From NCBI GenBank assembly GCA_965371355.1, contig CBDUYD010000033.1:1-20946 (forward strand): a stretch of DNA of 20,946 nucleotides, given 5' to 3'. The position numbers and the translations under genes are program-made. The notes beneath the pieces were generated by a model. The model had not been told where the DNA came from and ran no database searches. It worked only from the letters and a program-made list of their open reading frames with translations. Shown piece after piece: positions 14,283 to 20,946 of the stretch; position 1 is the stretch's first letter, and every line of letters begins with the position of its first letter. The DNA comes from JASJHI01 sp965371355 (GTDB lineage: Bacteria > Actinomycetota > Acidimicrobiia > Acidimicrobiales > Ilumatobacteraceae).

Positions 14283-15590
14283 TCAGCGTGCGATTCCGGT
14301 GAACACGACGATCACCCGCTCGTGCGATCCGATGTCGCTCCTCGCGGCGAGCACGCCCGCCAGTCCGGCCGAGCCTGTTGCGCCGACGTCGAAGCCCGCT
14401 TCAACCGCCATCTCGTGGGCCTCGGACACACAGCCCTCGGTCGCCACGACCGGGGACCCGCCCGAAGCGTGCATCTCGTCGAACACGCTCAGCCAGTCGT
14501 AGGTCTCGTCGTCGAGGATCCCGTCGGCGACCGAGTGCGGCCGAGCCCACGCCGTCATCAACGCCGCCCAGTCGCGTCCGAGCGATGGATCCCCCATCCG
14601 CCCGGCAGCACGGTCCCACGCGCGGGCGAGCGGCGCGCACCCCTCGGCCTGAACTGCATACAGCGGCGCGACGACGCCGGCCTCGCGAAGGCCACGACCG
14701 AGACACGACGCGAACGCGCCACCACCGACCTGCGCGAACACCCGGTCGGGCGATCGCGACGTGTCGAGCAGGGTCGGGTCGAGAAGCTGTTCGGCGATCT
14801 CCCAGCCGATCGTGCGGCCTCCGTCGAGGCAGAGCGCGTTCTCGGGACCCTGCACCGTGAACGGGATCGCCCCCGCGTCGACCGCCTCTCTGAACCTCAG
14901 CATCGCGGGGTCGCCGGGCGGGTCGCCGTCGAGGCGCGGACTGCGGTGGATCGAAGCCCCGAGCGCGGTCAGCCGATCGCCGATCGCATCGCTCATCCAC
15001 TCGGGCACGTACACGTCGATCGGCCAGCTCGCGGCACGGGCGAGTACGGCGGCCGCGAGCGCGGCGTTGCCACACGACGCGATCGCCAGCGGAGCGCGAT
15101 TGTCGAGGTGCCCGAGCGACTCGGCCGCCCGCAGGTGCAGAAGGATCGAGAAGAGGTGTCGCGCCTTGTGGCTCCCCGCCACGTTCCCCGTGTCGTTCTT
15201 CACCCAGATGCCGCCCACGCCGGTGAAGCCGAGCGCGTCGGACAGTGCCTCGGACCGACCGAAGCCGGTCGGCTCGAAGCCGACGCCGGCGACCTCCGCG
15301 ACCGCGCGGTCGAGTTCGTCTACGATCGACCGTCGCTCGTCGTCGGACAGACCGTTCGCCGCGGCGTAGGCGGCCCATGCCAGCTCGTCGTCGAACGACA
15401 GGAACGGCGACACCGCATCTCGCCCGCTCACCGTATGCCGGTCGTCGCGAGCACCGGTTCGCGAGACGATCCGCAGGACGTGCCGGCGATCGTCGGGTGT
15501 CGAGTTCGGGCACCGCCACGGCATCGCCTCGGCGATCTGCCGTTCGGCGCCGCACACCGCGCAGCGCCAACCGACCGATCGGTGGCTCAT
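14283..15590 (-). CDS. Threonine-synthase-like PLP-dependent enzyme
   Basis: A 435-aa fold-type II (tryptophan-synthase-beta family) PLP enzyme. The cofactor lysine is K142 in NDTGNVAGSHKARH. SCGNAAL (172-178) is the substrate/PLP-binding Asn loop, and VGGGAFAS (288-295) is the phosphate-binding glycine loop. An N-terminal cysteine knuckle (C10-x2-C13, C27, with H37 as a possible fourth ligand) resembles the zinc-ribbon start of some threonine synthases, but the usual second CxxC is missing. The ATG overlaps the stop of the upstream PLP-enzyme gene (ATGA), so the two are probably translated together. No thrA or thrB is nearby, so threonine synthesis is not implied. A lyase, racemase or beta/gamma-replacement activity is equally possible. 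The substrate is unknown. Confidence 0.85.
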   Translation of the reverse strand: MSHRSVGWRCAVCGAERQIAEAMPWRCPNSTPDDRRHVLRIVSRTGARDDRHTVSGRDAVSPFLSFDDELAWAAYAAANGLSDDERRSIVDELDRAVAEVAGVGFEPTGFGRSEALSDALGFTGVGGIWVKNDTGNVAGSHKARHLFSILLHLRAAESLGHLDNRAPLAIASCGNAALAAAVLARAASWPIDVYVPEWMSDAIGDRLTALGASIHRSPRLDGDPPGDPAMLRFREAVDAGAIPFTVQGPENALCLDGGRTIGWEIAEQLLDPTLLDTSRSPDRVFAQVGGGAFASCLGRGLREAGVVAPLYAVQAEGCAPLARAWDRAAGRMGDPSLGRDWAALMTAWARPHSVADGILDDETYDWLSVFDEMHASGGSPVVATEGCVSEAHEMAVEAGFDVGATGSAGLAGVLAARSDIGSHERVIVVFTGIAR

Positions 15591-17143
15591 CGAGCGACGC
15601 GGGCGTTGAAGTCGTCGATCATCCCGTCCCATACGCCGAGATAGCGACGGAGCCCGCGCCAGAAGTCCTGCGAACGGCGTGCCTCGAACAGCTCGAACGG
15701 CGTGCCCTGCTGTTCGACCCATGTGTAGTAGCCGAGGTTGAAGATGCGGCGCCGGTCGGCATCGGTGCAATCGATCGTGTTGGCCACCGATGCGTCGGCC
15801 AGGTGTGCGCCGAAGGCCTCGGCGGCGTCGCTCATCCGGTAGTCGTCGCCGTATCGACCGGCGATCAACTTCGCCCGCTCGCTCGGATACATCGCCGCCC
15901 CGTCGGTGGCGACGGTGATCAACACGTCGTCGGGACCGAGCGAGAGAAGCTTCGCCGTCTTGATCGCGGCGAGCGTGTTGCATATCGACGAGAGGCCGAA
16001 GTGGGCGAGCGAGTCGACGATCTCGGGCGCCACCGACTTGTTGTCGGCGAGGTAGCCGCGCCCGACGTCGGTGTTGAACAGCGCGTCCAGTTCGTCGGTG
16101 GCGCGGTCGGAGACGGCGACGACGACGTCGGTGTTCATCACGTTGTGGATCAGTGGGATGTGCTTGTCGCCGATCCCCTGGATGTTGTGCTCGCCGAAGC
16201 CGTTCTCGAGCATCGTCGGACACTCGAGCGCCTCGACGGCCACGATCCGCGCCCCGTAGTCGTCCTTCAACCGATCGCCCGCGGCGATCGTGCCCGCCGA
16301 GCCGGTCGCCGAGACGAACGCGGCGAGACGCAGGTCGCGTCGCGATGCATCGCGCACGGATTCGAAGACGTGGCCGAGCGCACGGCCGGTGATCTCGTAG
16401 TGCCCGAGATGGTTGCCGAACTCGGAGAACTGGTTGAGGATGAAGTTGTCCGGATCCTGCGCCAGCACGTTGCAGGCGTCGTAGATCTCCTTCACGTTCG
16501 ACTCGGTGCCGTGCGTGCGGATGACGTCCTCCGCCGGATCGGAGCACCACCGGTCGAGCCAGTCGAACCGCTCGCGGCTCATCCCCTCGGGCAGGATCGC
16601 GACGCCGCGGCTGGCCATCAACCTGCTGATCGCGATGCCGCCGCGTGCGTAGTTGCCCGTCGACGGCCAGATCGCCCGATGGCGGGTCGGGTCGAAGCGC
16701 CCGGTCACGACCCGCGGCGCCAGGCACGAGTACGCGGCCAGCACCTTGTGCGCCGTGATCATCGGGAAACGGTCGCCGAACACCACGACGATCGGACTCT
16801 CGACGCCGGTCAGACTCGTCGGGAGGACGACGTGCTCGGGCACGTCGACGGCGGCGCCCGAGAGATCGTTGTACCAGTGCACCCGCCAGAGGTTCCGCGG
16901 GTCGGGGCCCTGCGGGTCGGCGTCGCCGACGAGTGCCGCCTGATCGAACGTGGACGGGTCGGCGAGCTGTCGGAATGTCGGAAGCACGATGCGCTGGGCG
17001 CGGAAGCGCTCGACGCTGCGCCCGAGCACCTCCTCGTCGACCACACGATCTGCGAGGCCGAACTGGTTCTCGAGTGCTTCGCGGATGTGATCGCCCGCGC
17101 CGATCGTCGCCGTCCCCGTCTCGGTGCTGTCGCTGTTGCTCAC
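15587..17143 (-). CDS. PLP-dependent fold-type II enzyme (cysteine-synthase-like), about 518 aa
   Basis: A 518-aa PLP enzyme, much longer than cysteine synthases (about 310 aa). The likely cofactor lysine is K133 in MITAHKVLAAY. The Asn loop is PSTGNYARGGIA (160-171). The phosphate loop is SATGSAGTIAAGD (278-290). A ~110-residue N-terminal extension precedes the catalytic core, and an extra C-terminal segment of roughly 100 residues, rich in aromatics, follows it. The start is GTG at 17141-17143. A -10-like CAGACT lies 7 nt upstream and there is no ribosome site, so it may be leaderless. It is coupled by ATGA to a second PLP enzyme and is divergent from the nucleotide-sugar dehydrogenase gene. 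I recognise the superfamily, not the reaction. Confidence 0.83.
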   Translation of the reverse strand: MSNSDSTETGTATIGAGDHIREALENQFGLADRVVDEEVLGRSVERFRAQRIVLPTFRQLADPSTFDQAALVGDADPQGPDPRNLWRVHWYNDLSGAAVDVPEHVVLPTSLTGVESPIVVVFGDRFPMITAHKVLAAYSCLAPRVVTGRFDPTRHRAIWPSTGNYARGGIAISRLMASRGVAILPEGMSRERFDWLDRWCSDPAEDVIRTHGTESNVKEIYDACNVLAQDPDNFILNQFSEFGNHLGHYEITGRALGHVFESVRDASRRDLRLAAFVSATGSAGTIAAGDRLKDDYGARIVAVEALECPTMLENGFGEHNIQGIGDKHIPLIHNVMNTDVVVAVSDRATDELDALFNTDVGRGYLADNKSVAPEIVDSLAHFGLSSICNTLAAIKTAKLLSLGPDDVLITVATDGAAMYPSERAKLIAGRYGDDYRMSDAAEAFGAHLADASVANTIDCTDADRRRIFNLGYYTWVEQQGTPFELFEARRSQDFWRGLRRYLGVWDGMIDDFNARVAR

Positions 17144-17163
17144 GCCGAACAGTCTGTCAAGTT

Positions 17164-17181
17164 CCGCCGCGATCGCGGCGG
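17164..17181. promoter_or_regulatory. 18-bp perfect palindrome in the divergent promoter region
   Basis: CCGCCGCGATCGCGGCGG is fully self-complementary. It lies in the 131-bp gap between the divergent PLP-enzyme and sugar-dehydrogenase genes. Its core GCCGCGATCG recurs exactly at 17194-17203, 28 bp away. Possible operator for a dimeric regulator; the high GC makes chance more likely than usual. Confidence 0.4.
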
Positions 17182-17241
17182 TTGCCGGAACGAGCCGCGA
17201 TCGTGTTCACTGTCGGAAGCCGCCCGGCGGAGCGGCACCAG

Positions 17242-17261
17242 CGAGCGCGAACGAGCGCGAA
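17242..17261. repeat. 10-bp tandem duplication before the sugar-dehydrogenase ribosome site
   Basis: CGAGCGCGAA occurs twice in tandem (17242-17251, 17252-17261), directly upstream of the GGAGGAG ribosome-binding site at 17263-17269. It is short and may be chance. Confidence 0.6.
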
Positions 17262-17274
17262 CGGAGGAGTCAGC

Positions 17275-18567
17275 GTGGAACAGGTACTGGAGCGGGTGCG
17301 ATCGCGCACCGCGAAGATCGTCGTGATCGGGCAGGGCTACGTCGGTCTGCCGGTGGCGATGCGGGCGGTCGACGTCGGCTTCGACGTCGTCGGCTTCGAC
17401 GTGTCGATCGAACGGGTCGAGGCGCTGAAGAACGGCACGAGCTTCGTCGGAGACGTCAGCGACGAGGAGCTCAAAGCGGCACTCGACCGCGGGTACCTCC
17501 CTACTGCCGACACCGACGATCTCGCCGGGTTCGACGTCGCGGTGATCAGCGTGCCGACCCCGCTCAACGACGGCACGCCCGATCTGAGCTACATCGAGCA
17601 GGCGGCCGCCGAGGTCGCCGCACACATGGGTCCGGGCGCGTGCGTGATCCTCGAGAGCACCACCTATCCCGGCACGACGAGCGAGCTCGTCGCGCCGATC
17701 CTCGAGCGCGGTTCGGGCCTCGCCGCAGGCGAGTACGCGCTCGGCTACTCCCCCGAGCGGATCGACCCGGGCAACACGATCCACACGTTCGTCAACACCC
17801 CCAAGGTCACGAGCGGGGTCGACGACGCGTCGCTCGCCACCGTCGACGCGTTCTTCGCAGCATTGGTCGACAGGACGGTTCCGGTGGGCTCGCCGGCCGA
17901 GGCCGAATTGGTGAAGCTGCTCGAGAACACCTTCCGGCACGTCAACATCGCACTCGTCAACGAACTGGCGATGTTCGCCCGCGACCTCGACGTCGACGTC
18001 TGGCGTGCGATCGACGCCGCGTCGACCAAGCCGTTCGGGTTCATGCGCTTCACTCCCGGACCCGGCGTCGGTGGCCATTGCCTCCCGATCGACCCGAGCT
18101 ATCTGGCGTGGCGCGTGAAGCAACACCTCGGGCACACCTTCCGCTTCGTCGAGCTCGCCAATGACGTGAACGAGCACATGCCCGACTACGTGCACGAGCG
18201 CATCACCGCGATGCTCAACGAGCAGCGCAAGAGCGTCAATGGCAGCAAGATCCTGTTGCTCGGGCTGGCTTACAAGCGCGGCACGAGCGACTGGCGCGAG
18301 AGTCCGAGCGTCCACGTCGCCAATCGGCTCGCGGCGAGCGGTGCCGACGTGTCCTTCTGCGATCCGCACATCGCCGATGTCAACTCGCAGGCGGTGAAGT
18401 TCCCGCTCGTCGACTTCAGTCCGGAGCGACTGGCGGAGTCCGATGTCACCGTCGTGCTCGTCGATCACGAGGAGTTCGACCCGGCGGTGATCGCCGAACA
18501 CGCCGGCACGGTTTTCGACACGAAGAACGTCATGCGGAACGAGAACTTCACCGGCGAAATTCTCTGA
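17275..18567 (+). CDS. UDP-N-acetylglucosamine/UDP-hexose 6-dehydrogenase (WbpA-like)
   Basis: A 430-aa NAD-dependent nucleotide-sugar dehydrogenase that oxidises C6 of a UDP-sugar to the uronic acid. The N-terminal Rossmann motif is GQGYVGLP (19-26). VISVPTPLNDGTPDLS (90-105) and ILESTTYPGTT (125-135) are typical. K214 in ELVKLLENTFR and the catalytic C269 in GPGVGGHCLPIDP are intact. LGLAYKRGTSDWRESPS (329-345) marks the C-terminal UDP-binding domain. The GHCLPIDP form and PFGFMRF context favour the WbpA-type (UDP-GlcNAc 6-dehydrogenase) group over WecC; UDP-glucose dehydrogenase is possible. The GTG start has a strong GGAGGAG site 5 nt upstream. It is followed, 117 bp on, by a WbpM-like gene, so surface polysaccharide synthesis is the likely role. 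Confidence 0.9.
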   Translation: MEQVLERVRSRTAKIVVIGQGYVGLPVAMRAVDVGFDVVGFDVSIERVEALKNGTSFVGDVSDEELKAALDRGYLPTADTDDLAGFDVAVISVPTPLNDGTPDLSYIEQAAAEVAAHMGPGACVILESTTYPGTTSELVAPILERGSGLAAGEYALGYSPERIDPGNTIHTFVNTPKVTSGVDDASLATVDAFFAALVDRTVPVGSPAEAELVKLLENTFRHVNIALVNELAMFARDLDVDVWRAIDAASTKPFGFMRFTPGPGVGGHCLPIDPSYLAWRVKQHLGHTFRFVELANDVNEHMPDYVHERITAMLNEQRKSVNGSKILLLGLAYKRGTSDWRESPSVHVANRLAASGADVSFCDPHIADVNSQAVKFPLVDFSPERLAESDVTVVLVDHEEFDPAVIAEHAGTVFDTKNVMRNENFTGEIL

Positions 18568-18593
18568 ACAAATCCCCTCAACTCCCCTCTCGA

Positions 18594-18639
18594 CCTGCCG
18601 ATGAATACATGGGCAGCGGGCGCAGCTCCGGTCGGCAGG
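18594..18639. promoter_or_regulatory. Inverted repeat in the leader of the WbpM-like gene
   Basis: CCTGCCGA (18594-18601) and TCGGCAGG (18632-18639) are perfect inverted repeats, 30 nt apart, in the 117-bp gap before the WbpM-like gene. The interior holds GAATACAT, an AT-richer patch that could be a -10 element, and a GC-rich block. It could be a terminator of the upstream gene, an operator, or a leader structure. I could not match it to a known riboswitch. Confidence 0.3.
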
Positions 18640-18684
18640 GTGCCGATCGGATGAGGAAGATCCACGCGGTAAGGGATGTGAGCG

Positions 18685-20607
18685 GTGAACGAATCGGTCG
18701 GACGAGACGGCGATGCTGAGCCGTCCGCAAACCTGATCTGGGCCCGTCTGGCGGCCCGTACGGTCCGGGTGCGAAGCGACGTCATCATCGTCGCCCTCGA
18801 CGCCGCCCTCACCACGGCTGCCTTCGCAGCGATGTTGCTGCTCCGATTCGACGGATCGGTCCCCGACCACCGCTGGGGCAAGTTCGTCGCATTCATCCCG
18901 GTCGCGGTGTTCCTCGCTGTGATCTCCAACCTCGCCTGGGGCCTCTACGGCCAATTGTGGAAGCACGCCAGCCTCTTCGAGGCGCGGCGCCTCGTGCTCT
19001 CCGGGCTGTCCCTCACCGGCATCCTGGTGCTCTTCGAGTGGAAGTCCCGCGACGTGCCGATCTCGGTGATCGTCACCGGCGCGATCGTGGCGACCTTCCT
19101 GATGGCACTGCTTCGATTCCAGAGCAGACTCTTCTCCTTCCGTCGCGCTTCGGGCGAGCCCGGCATGCGGGCGGTCGTGTTCGGCGCCGGCGACGCCGGC
19201 GCACGCCTCGTCAACGAGATGCTCCGCAATCCGCGCGCCGGCTTCCGGCCGGTCGCCATCGTCGACCAGAACCGCTCGCTCCACGGACGTTCCTTCGCGG
19301 GGATCGACGTCGTCGGCGGGTTCGACAGCCTGCCCGGCATCGTGTTGAGCACCGGCGCCCACGTCGCCATCTTCCCCGAGGGCGACTCGACGCCCGACAT
19401 GCTGCGCGACGCCGTAGCCGCCGCCGAACGGGCCGACATCCCGCTGAAGATCGCTCCCGACCTGTCGTCATCGCTCGGCAACGGCGCCGCACTGCGCGAC
19501 ATCCGCGACGTGCAGATCGAGGACCTGCTCGGTCGCGACCAGGTCGAGATCGACCTCGATGCGGTGAACACGATGCTCGTCGGCCAGCGCGTGCTGATCA
19601 CCGGTGCGGGTGGCTCGATCGGGTCCGAGATCGCCCGGCAGGTCGCCGCGTGCGATCCCGAGTTGCTCGTGCTCCTCGACCACGACGAGACGCACCTCCA
19701 CGATGTCGCGGCCGACCTCCCCTCCGACAACGTCGTCCAGTCGCTCGCCGACATCCGCGATCGCCGACGGGTGATGTCGCTGTTCAACCGGTTCAGGCCG
19801 ACCGTCGTCTTCCATGCGGCGGCGCACAAGCACGTCCCGCTGCTCGAGTCGAACCCGACCGAGGCTGCGCTCACCAACGTCATGGGCACCTCGAACGTGC
19901 TCGACGCCGCCGCCGAGGTCGGGGTCGAGCGACTCGTGTTCATCTCCACCGACAAGGCGGTCTACCCGTCCTCGGTGATGGGCGCATCGAAGCGGCTCGG
20001 CGAACAGCTCGTCGTCTCACGGGCGCCGCAGGGCGCCGCCTACTGCGCCGTCCGCTTCGGCAACGTGCTCGGCAGCCGCGGCAGCGTCGTGCCGACCTTC
20101 ATGCGTCAGATCGCCGCCGGTGGACCCGTCACCGTCACCGACCGCCGGATGGAGCGCTACTTCATGTCGATCGCCGAGGCGGTCCGACTCGTCCTCCAGG
20201 CCGGCGCGATCGCCGAGCCCCAAGACGGTGGTTCGGTGTTCATGCTCGACATGGGCGAGCCGGTCCGCATCTACGATCTCGCCGAGCGGATGATCCGCCT
20301 CGCGGGGCACCGTCCGGGCGTCGACATCGACATCGAGGTCACCGGCGTACGACCCGGAGAGAAGCTCGCCGAAGTGCTCACGGCGGTCGACGAGAACGAG
20401 GCTCCGACCGTCCACCCGTCGATCAGCCGGATCGCCTCGTCGGCGATCCCCCAGGTCACGCTCGAGGAGGGCGTCGACCGGCTCGGACGCCTTGCCGCCG
20501 AACTCGACGAGGAGACCTGTGGTGTGGCACTGCGCACGCTCGCCGGAGCGACACCTGCCGACATGCTGCTCGACGAGTACGAGCCGCAGCTCCAGCCCGC
20601 CTCGTAG
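18685..20607 (+). CDS. Membrane-bound nucleotide-sugar 4,6-dehydratase (WbpM/CapD family)
   Basis: A 640-aa polysaccharide-biosynthesis protein of the WbpM/CapD/FlaA1 family, which dehydrates UDP-GlcNAc to a 4-keto-6-deoxy sugar for O-antigen- or capsule-like glycans. Four N-terminal transmembrane helices (about 31-55, 66-86, 105-120, 126-145) anchor it. A first CoA-binding-like Rossmann domain starts at VVFGAGDAGARL (164-175). The SDR catalytic domain has TGAGGSIGSE (306-315), FHAAAHKHVPLLE (376-388) and STDKAVYPSSVMGASKR (421-437). There M432-x3-K436 replaces the usual YxxxK, as known in this group. The GTG start has AGGGA upstream (9-nt gap). It follows the UDP-sugar 6-dehydrogenase on the same strand. 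The exact sugar product cannot be read from sequence. Confidence 0.92.
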   Translation: MNESVGRDGDAEPSANLIWARLAARTVRVRSDVIIVALDAALTTAAFAAMLLLRFDGSVPDHRWGKFVAFIPVAVFLAVISNLAWGLYGQLWKHASLFEARRLVLSGLSLTGILVLFEWKSRDVPISVIVTGAIVATFLMALLRFQSRLFSFRRASGEPGMRAVVFGAGDAGARLVNEMLRNPRAGFRPVAIVDQNRSLHGRSFAGIDVVGGFDSLPGIVLSTGAHVAIFPEGDSTPDMLRDAVAAAERADIPLKIAPDLSSSLGNGAALRDIRDVQIEDLLGRDQVEIDLDAVNTMLVGQRVLITGAGGSIGSEIARQVAACDPELLVLLDHDETHLHDVAADLPSDNVVQSLADIRDRRRVMSLFNRFRPTVVFHAAAHKHVPLLESNPTEAALTNVMGTSNVLDAAAEVGVERLVFISTDKAVYPSSVMGASKRLGEQLVVSRAPQGAAYCAVRFGNVLGSRGSVVPTFMRQIAAGGPVTVTDRRMERYFMSIAEAVRLVLQAGAIAEPQDGGSVFMLDMGEPVRIYDLAERMIRLAGHRPGVDIDIEVTGVRPGEKLAEVLTAVDENEAPTVHPSISRIASSAIPQVTLEEGVDRLGRLAAELDEETCGVALRTLAGATPADMLLDEYEPQLQPAS

Positions 20608-20626
20608 TCTCCGGATCGTGTCCCTT

Positions 20627-20926
20627 TCAGCGCGAGCCGGTCGCTGCGACCGGCTCGTCGCCGGCGAGGTCGTCGACGATCCCGGCGCGGTGCAGCATCG
20701 CGACCGATTCACCGATGCCGTTCGCCGCTCGGGCGACAGAGATCGAGAACGTCTCCGCCACCATCTCGTCGACTCCGGTGAGTACCTCGCCATCGAGCAG
20801 CTGCCAGACGACCGCTACCGACCCGCGCAGAAGGTGGACCTCTCCGGTCACACCGTCGACCGCGACGACGTCGCCGTCGATCTCGAGCCAGTTGATGTGA
20901 CCTCGCCTTCGGAGCCGCTCCTCCAT
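20627..20926 (-). CDS. PqqD-like small protein (RiPP-recognition-element fold)
   Basis: A 99-aa protein with the PqqD-superfamily pattern: WLEIDGDVVAVDGVTGEVHLL (13-33), then SVAVVWQLLDGEVLTGVDEMV (36-56), and a helical C-terminus. PqqD domains bind precursor peptides and present them to modifying enzymes; free-standing relatives are common in RiPP clusters and in polysaccharide-linked operons. The ATG at 20924-20926 is preceded by a -10-like TAACGT 8 nt upstream, suggesting a leaderless start. The gene converges on the WbpM-like gene (19-bp gap). No radical-SAM or peptidase partner is in view. If one exists it would have to lie outside the window, most likely to the right. Function is therefore open. 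Confidence 0.72.
   Translation of the reverse strand: MEERLRRRGHINWLEIDGDVVAVDGVTGEVHLLRGSVAVVWQLLDGEVLTGVDEMVAETFSISVARAANGIGESVAMLHRAGIVDDLAGDEPVAATGSR
20633..20657. terminator. Perfect 11-bp hairpin at the convergent gene ends
   Basis: CGAGCCGGTCG (20633-20643) and CGACCGGCTCG (20647-20657) pair perfectly around a 3-nt loop. The hairpin begins 26 nt after the WbpM-like stop and lies inside the last codons of the PqqD-like gene. There is no T tract. It could stop transcription from the left while also encoding the C-terminal tail of the opposite gene. Confidence 0.45.
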
Positions 20927-20946
20927 CCCACCCGACGTTAGACCCC

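Noticed and set aside
15245..17326. Plus-strand open frame of 693 codons opposite the PLP enzymes
   Set aside because: No recognisable domain and typical shadow composition; both minus-strand PLP genes are complete with catalytic residues.
17140..19362. Minus-strand open frame of 740 codons opposite the sugar genes
   Set aside because: Extremely rich in Arg, Glu, Asp and His with no motifs; it is antisense to two well-supported enzymes.
1..20946. CRISPR array, insertion sequence or prophage
   Set aside because: All repeats found are short tandem units of 10-16 bp without spacer-repeat alternation. No transposase or phage structural gene is encoded.

Overview
This is a high-GC, densely packed bacterial window. 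It looks like an actinobacterial chromosome, and the class Acidimicrobiia is my best guess. The reasons are a WhiG-type sigma factor next to XerC/DprA/ComM, several start codons 7-8 nt behind a -10-like TAnnnT (leaderless style), GTG/TTG starts, and a small lipobox lipoprotein. The taxonomic call is inference. I found no rRNA, tRNA, CRISPR array, insertion sequence or integrated element, and no gene-free stretch longer than about 200 bp.

Layout, left to right. (1) 91-4468, minus strand: comM (Mg-chelatase-like AAA+ ATPase), dprA, a XerC-type tyrosine recombinase and a WhiG/FliA-type sigma factor, read in that order. Two junctions are ATGA overlaps, so DNA uptake/recombination functions and a developmental-type sigma factor appear to share one transcript. 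Three 13-bp TCGAACC repeats lie upstream. (2) 4671-9365, minus strand: boxC, boxB and a benzoate-CoA ligase, read in that order. These activate benzoate to benzoyl-CoA, epoxidise its ring, and open the epoxide by hydrolysis. The BoxB reductase (BoxA) and the aldehyde dehydrogenase (BoxD) are not in the window. A near-perfect 16-bp tandem repeat in front of boxC is a good operator candidate. (3) 9522-11823: a small lipoprotein (+), clpP (-) and a single-pass membrane protein (+). The last two start 64 bp apart from divergent, probably leaderless promoters. (4) 11830-17143, minus strand: two ATGA-coupled fold-type II PLP enzymes, then a large secreted beta-propeller protein that has no normal start codon in the frame of its signal peptide. 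(5) 17275-20607, plus strand: a UDP-GlcNAc/UDP-hexose 6-dehydrogenase and a membrane-bound WbpM/CapD-type nucleotide-sugar dehydratase, probably the start of a surface-polysaccharide locus. (6) 20627-20926, minus strand: a small PqqD-like protein whose operon lies beyond the right edge.

The points I would look at first are the coupled PLP-enzyme pair of unknown reaction, the box cluster with its repeat operator, the propeller protein's missing start codon, the TCGAACC iterons before comM, and the isolated PqqD-like (RiPP-recognition-type) protein beside polysaccharide genes.
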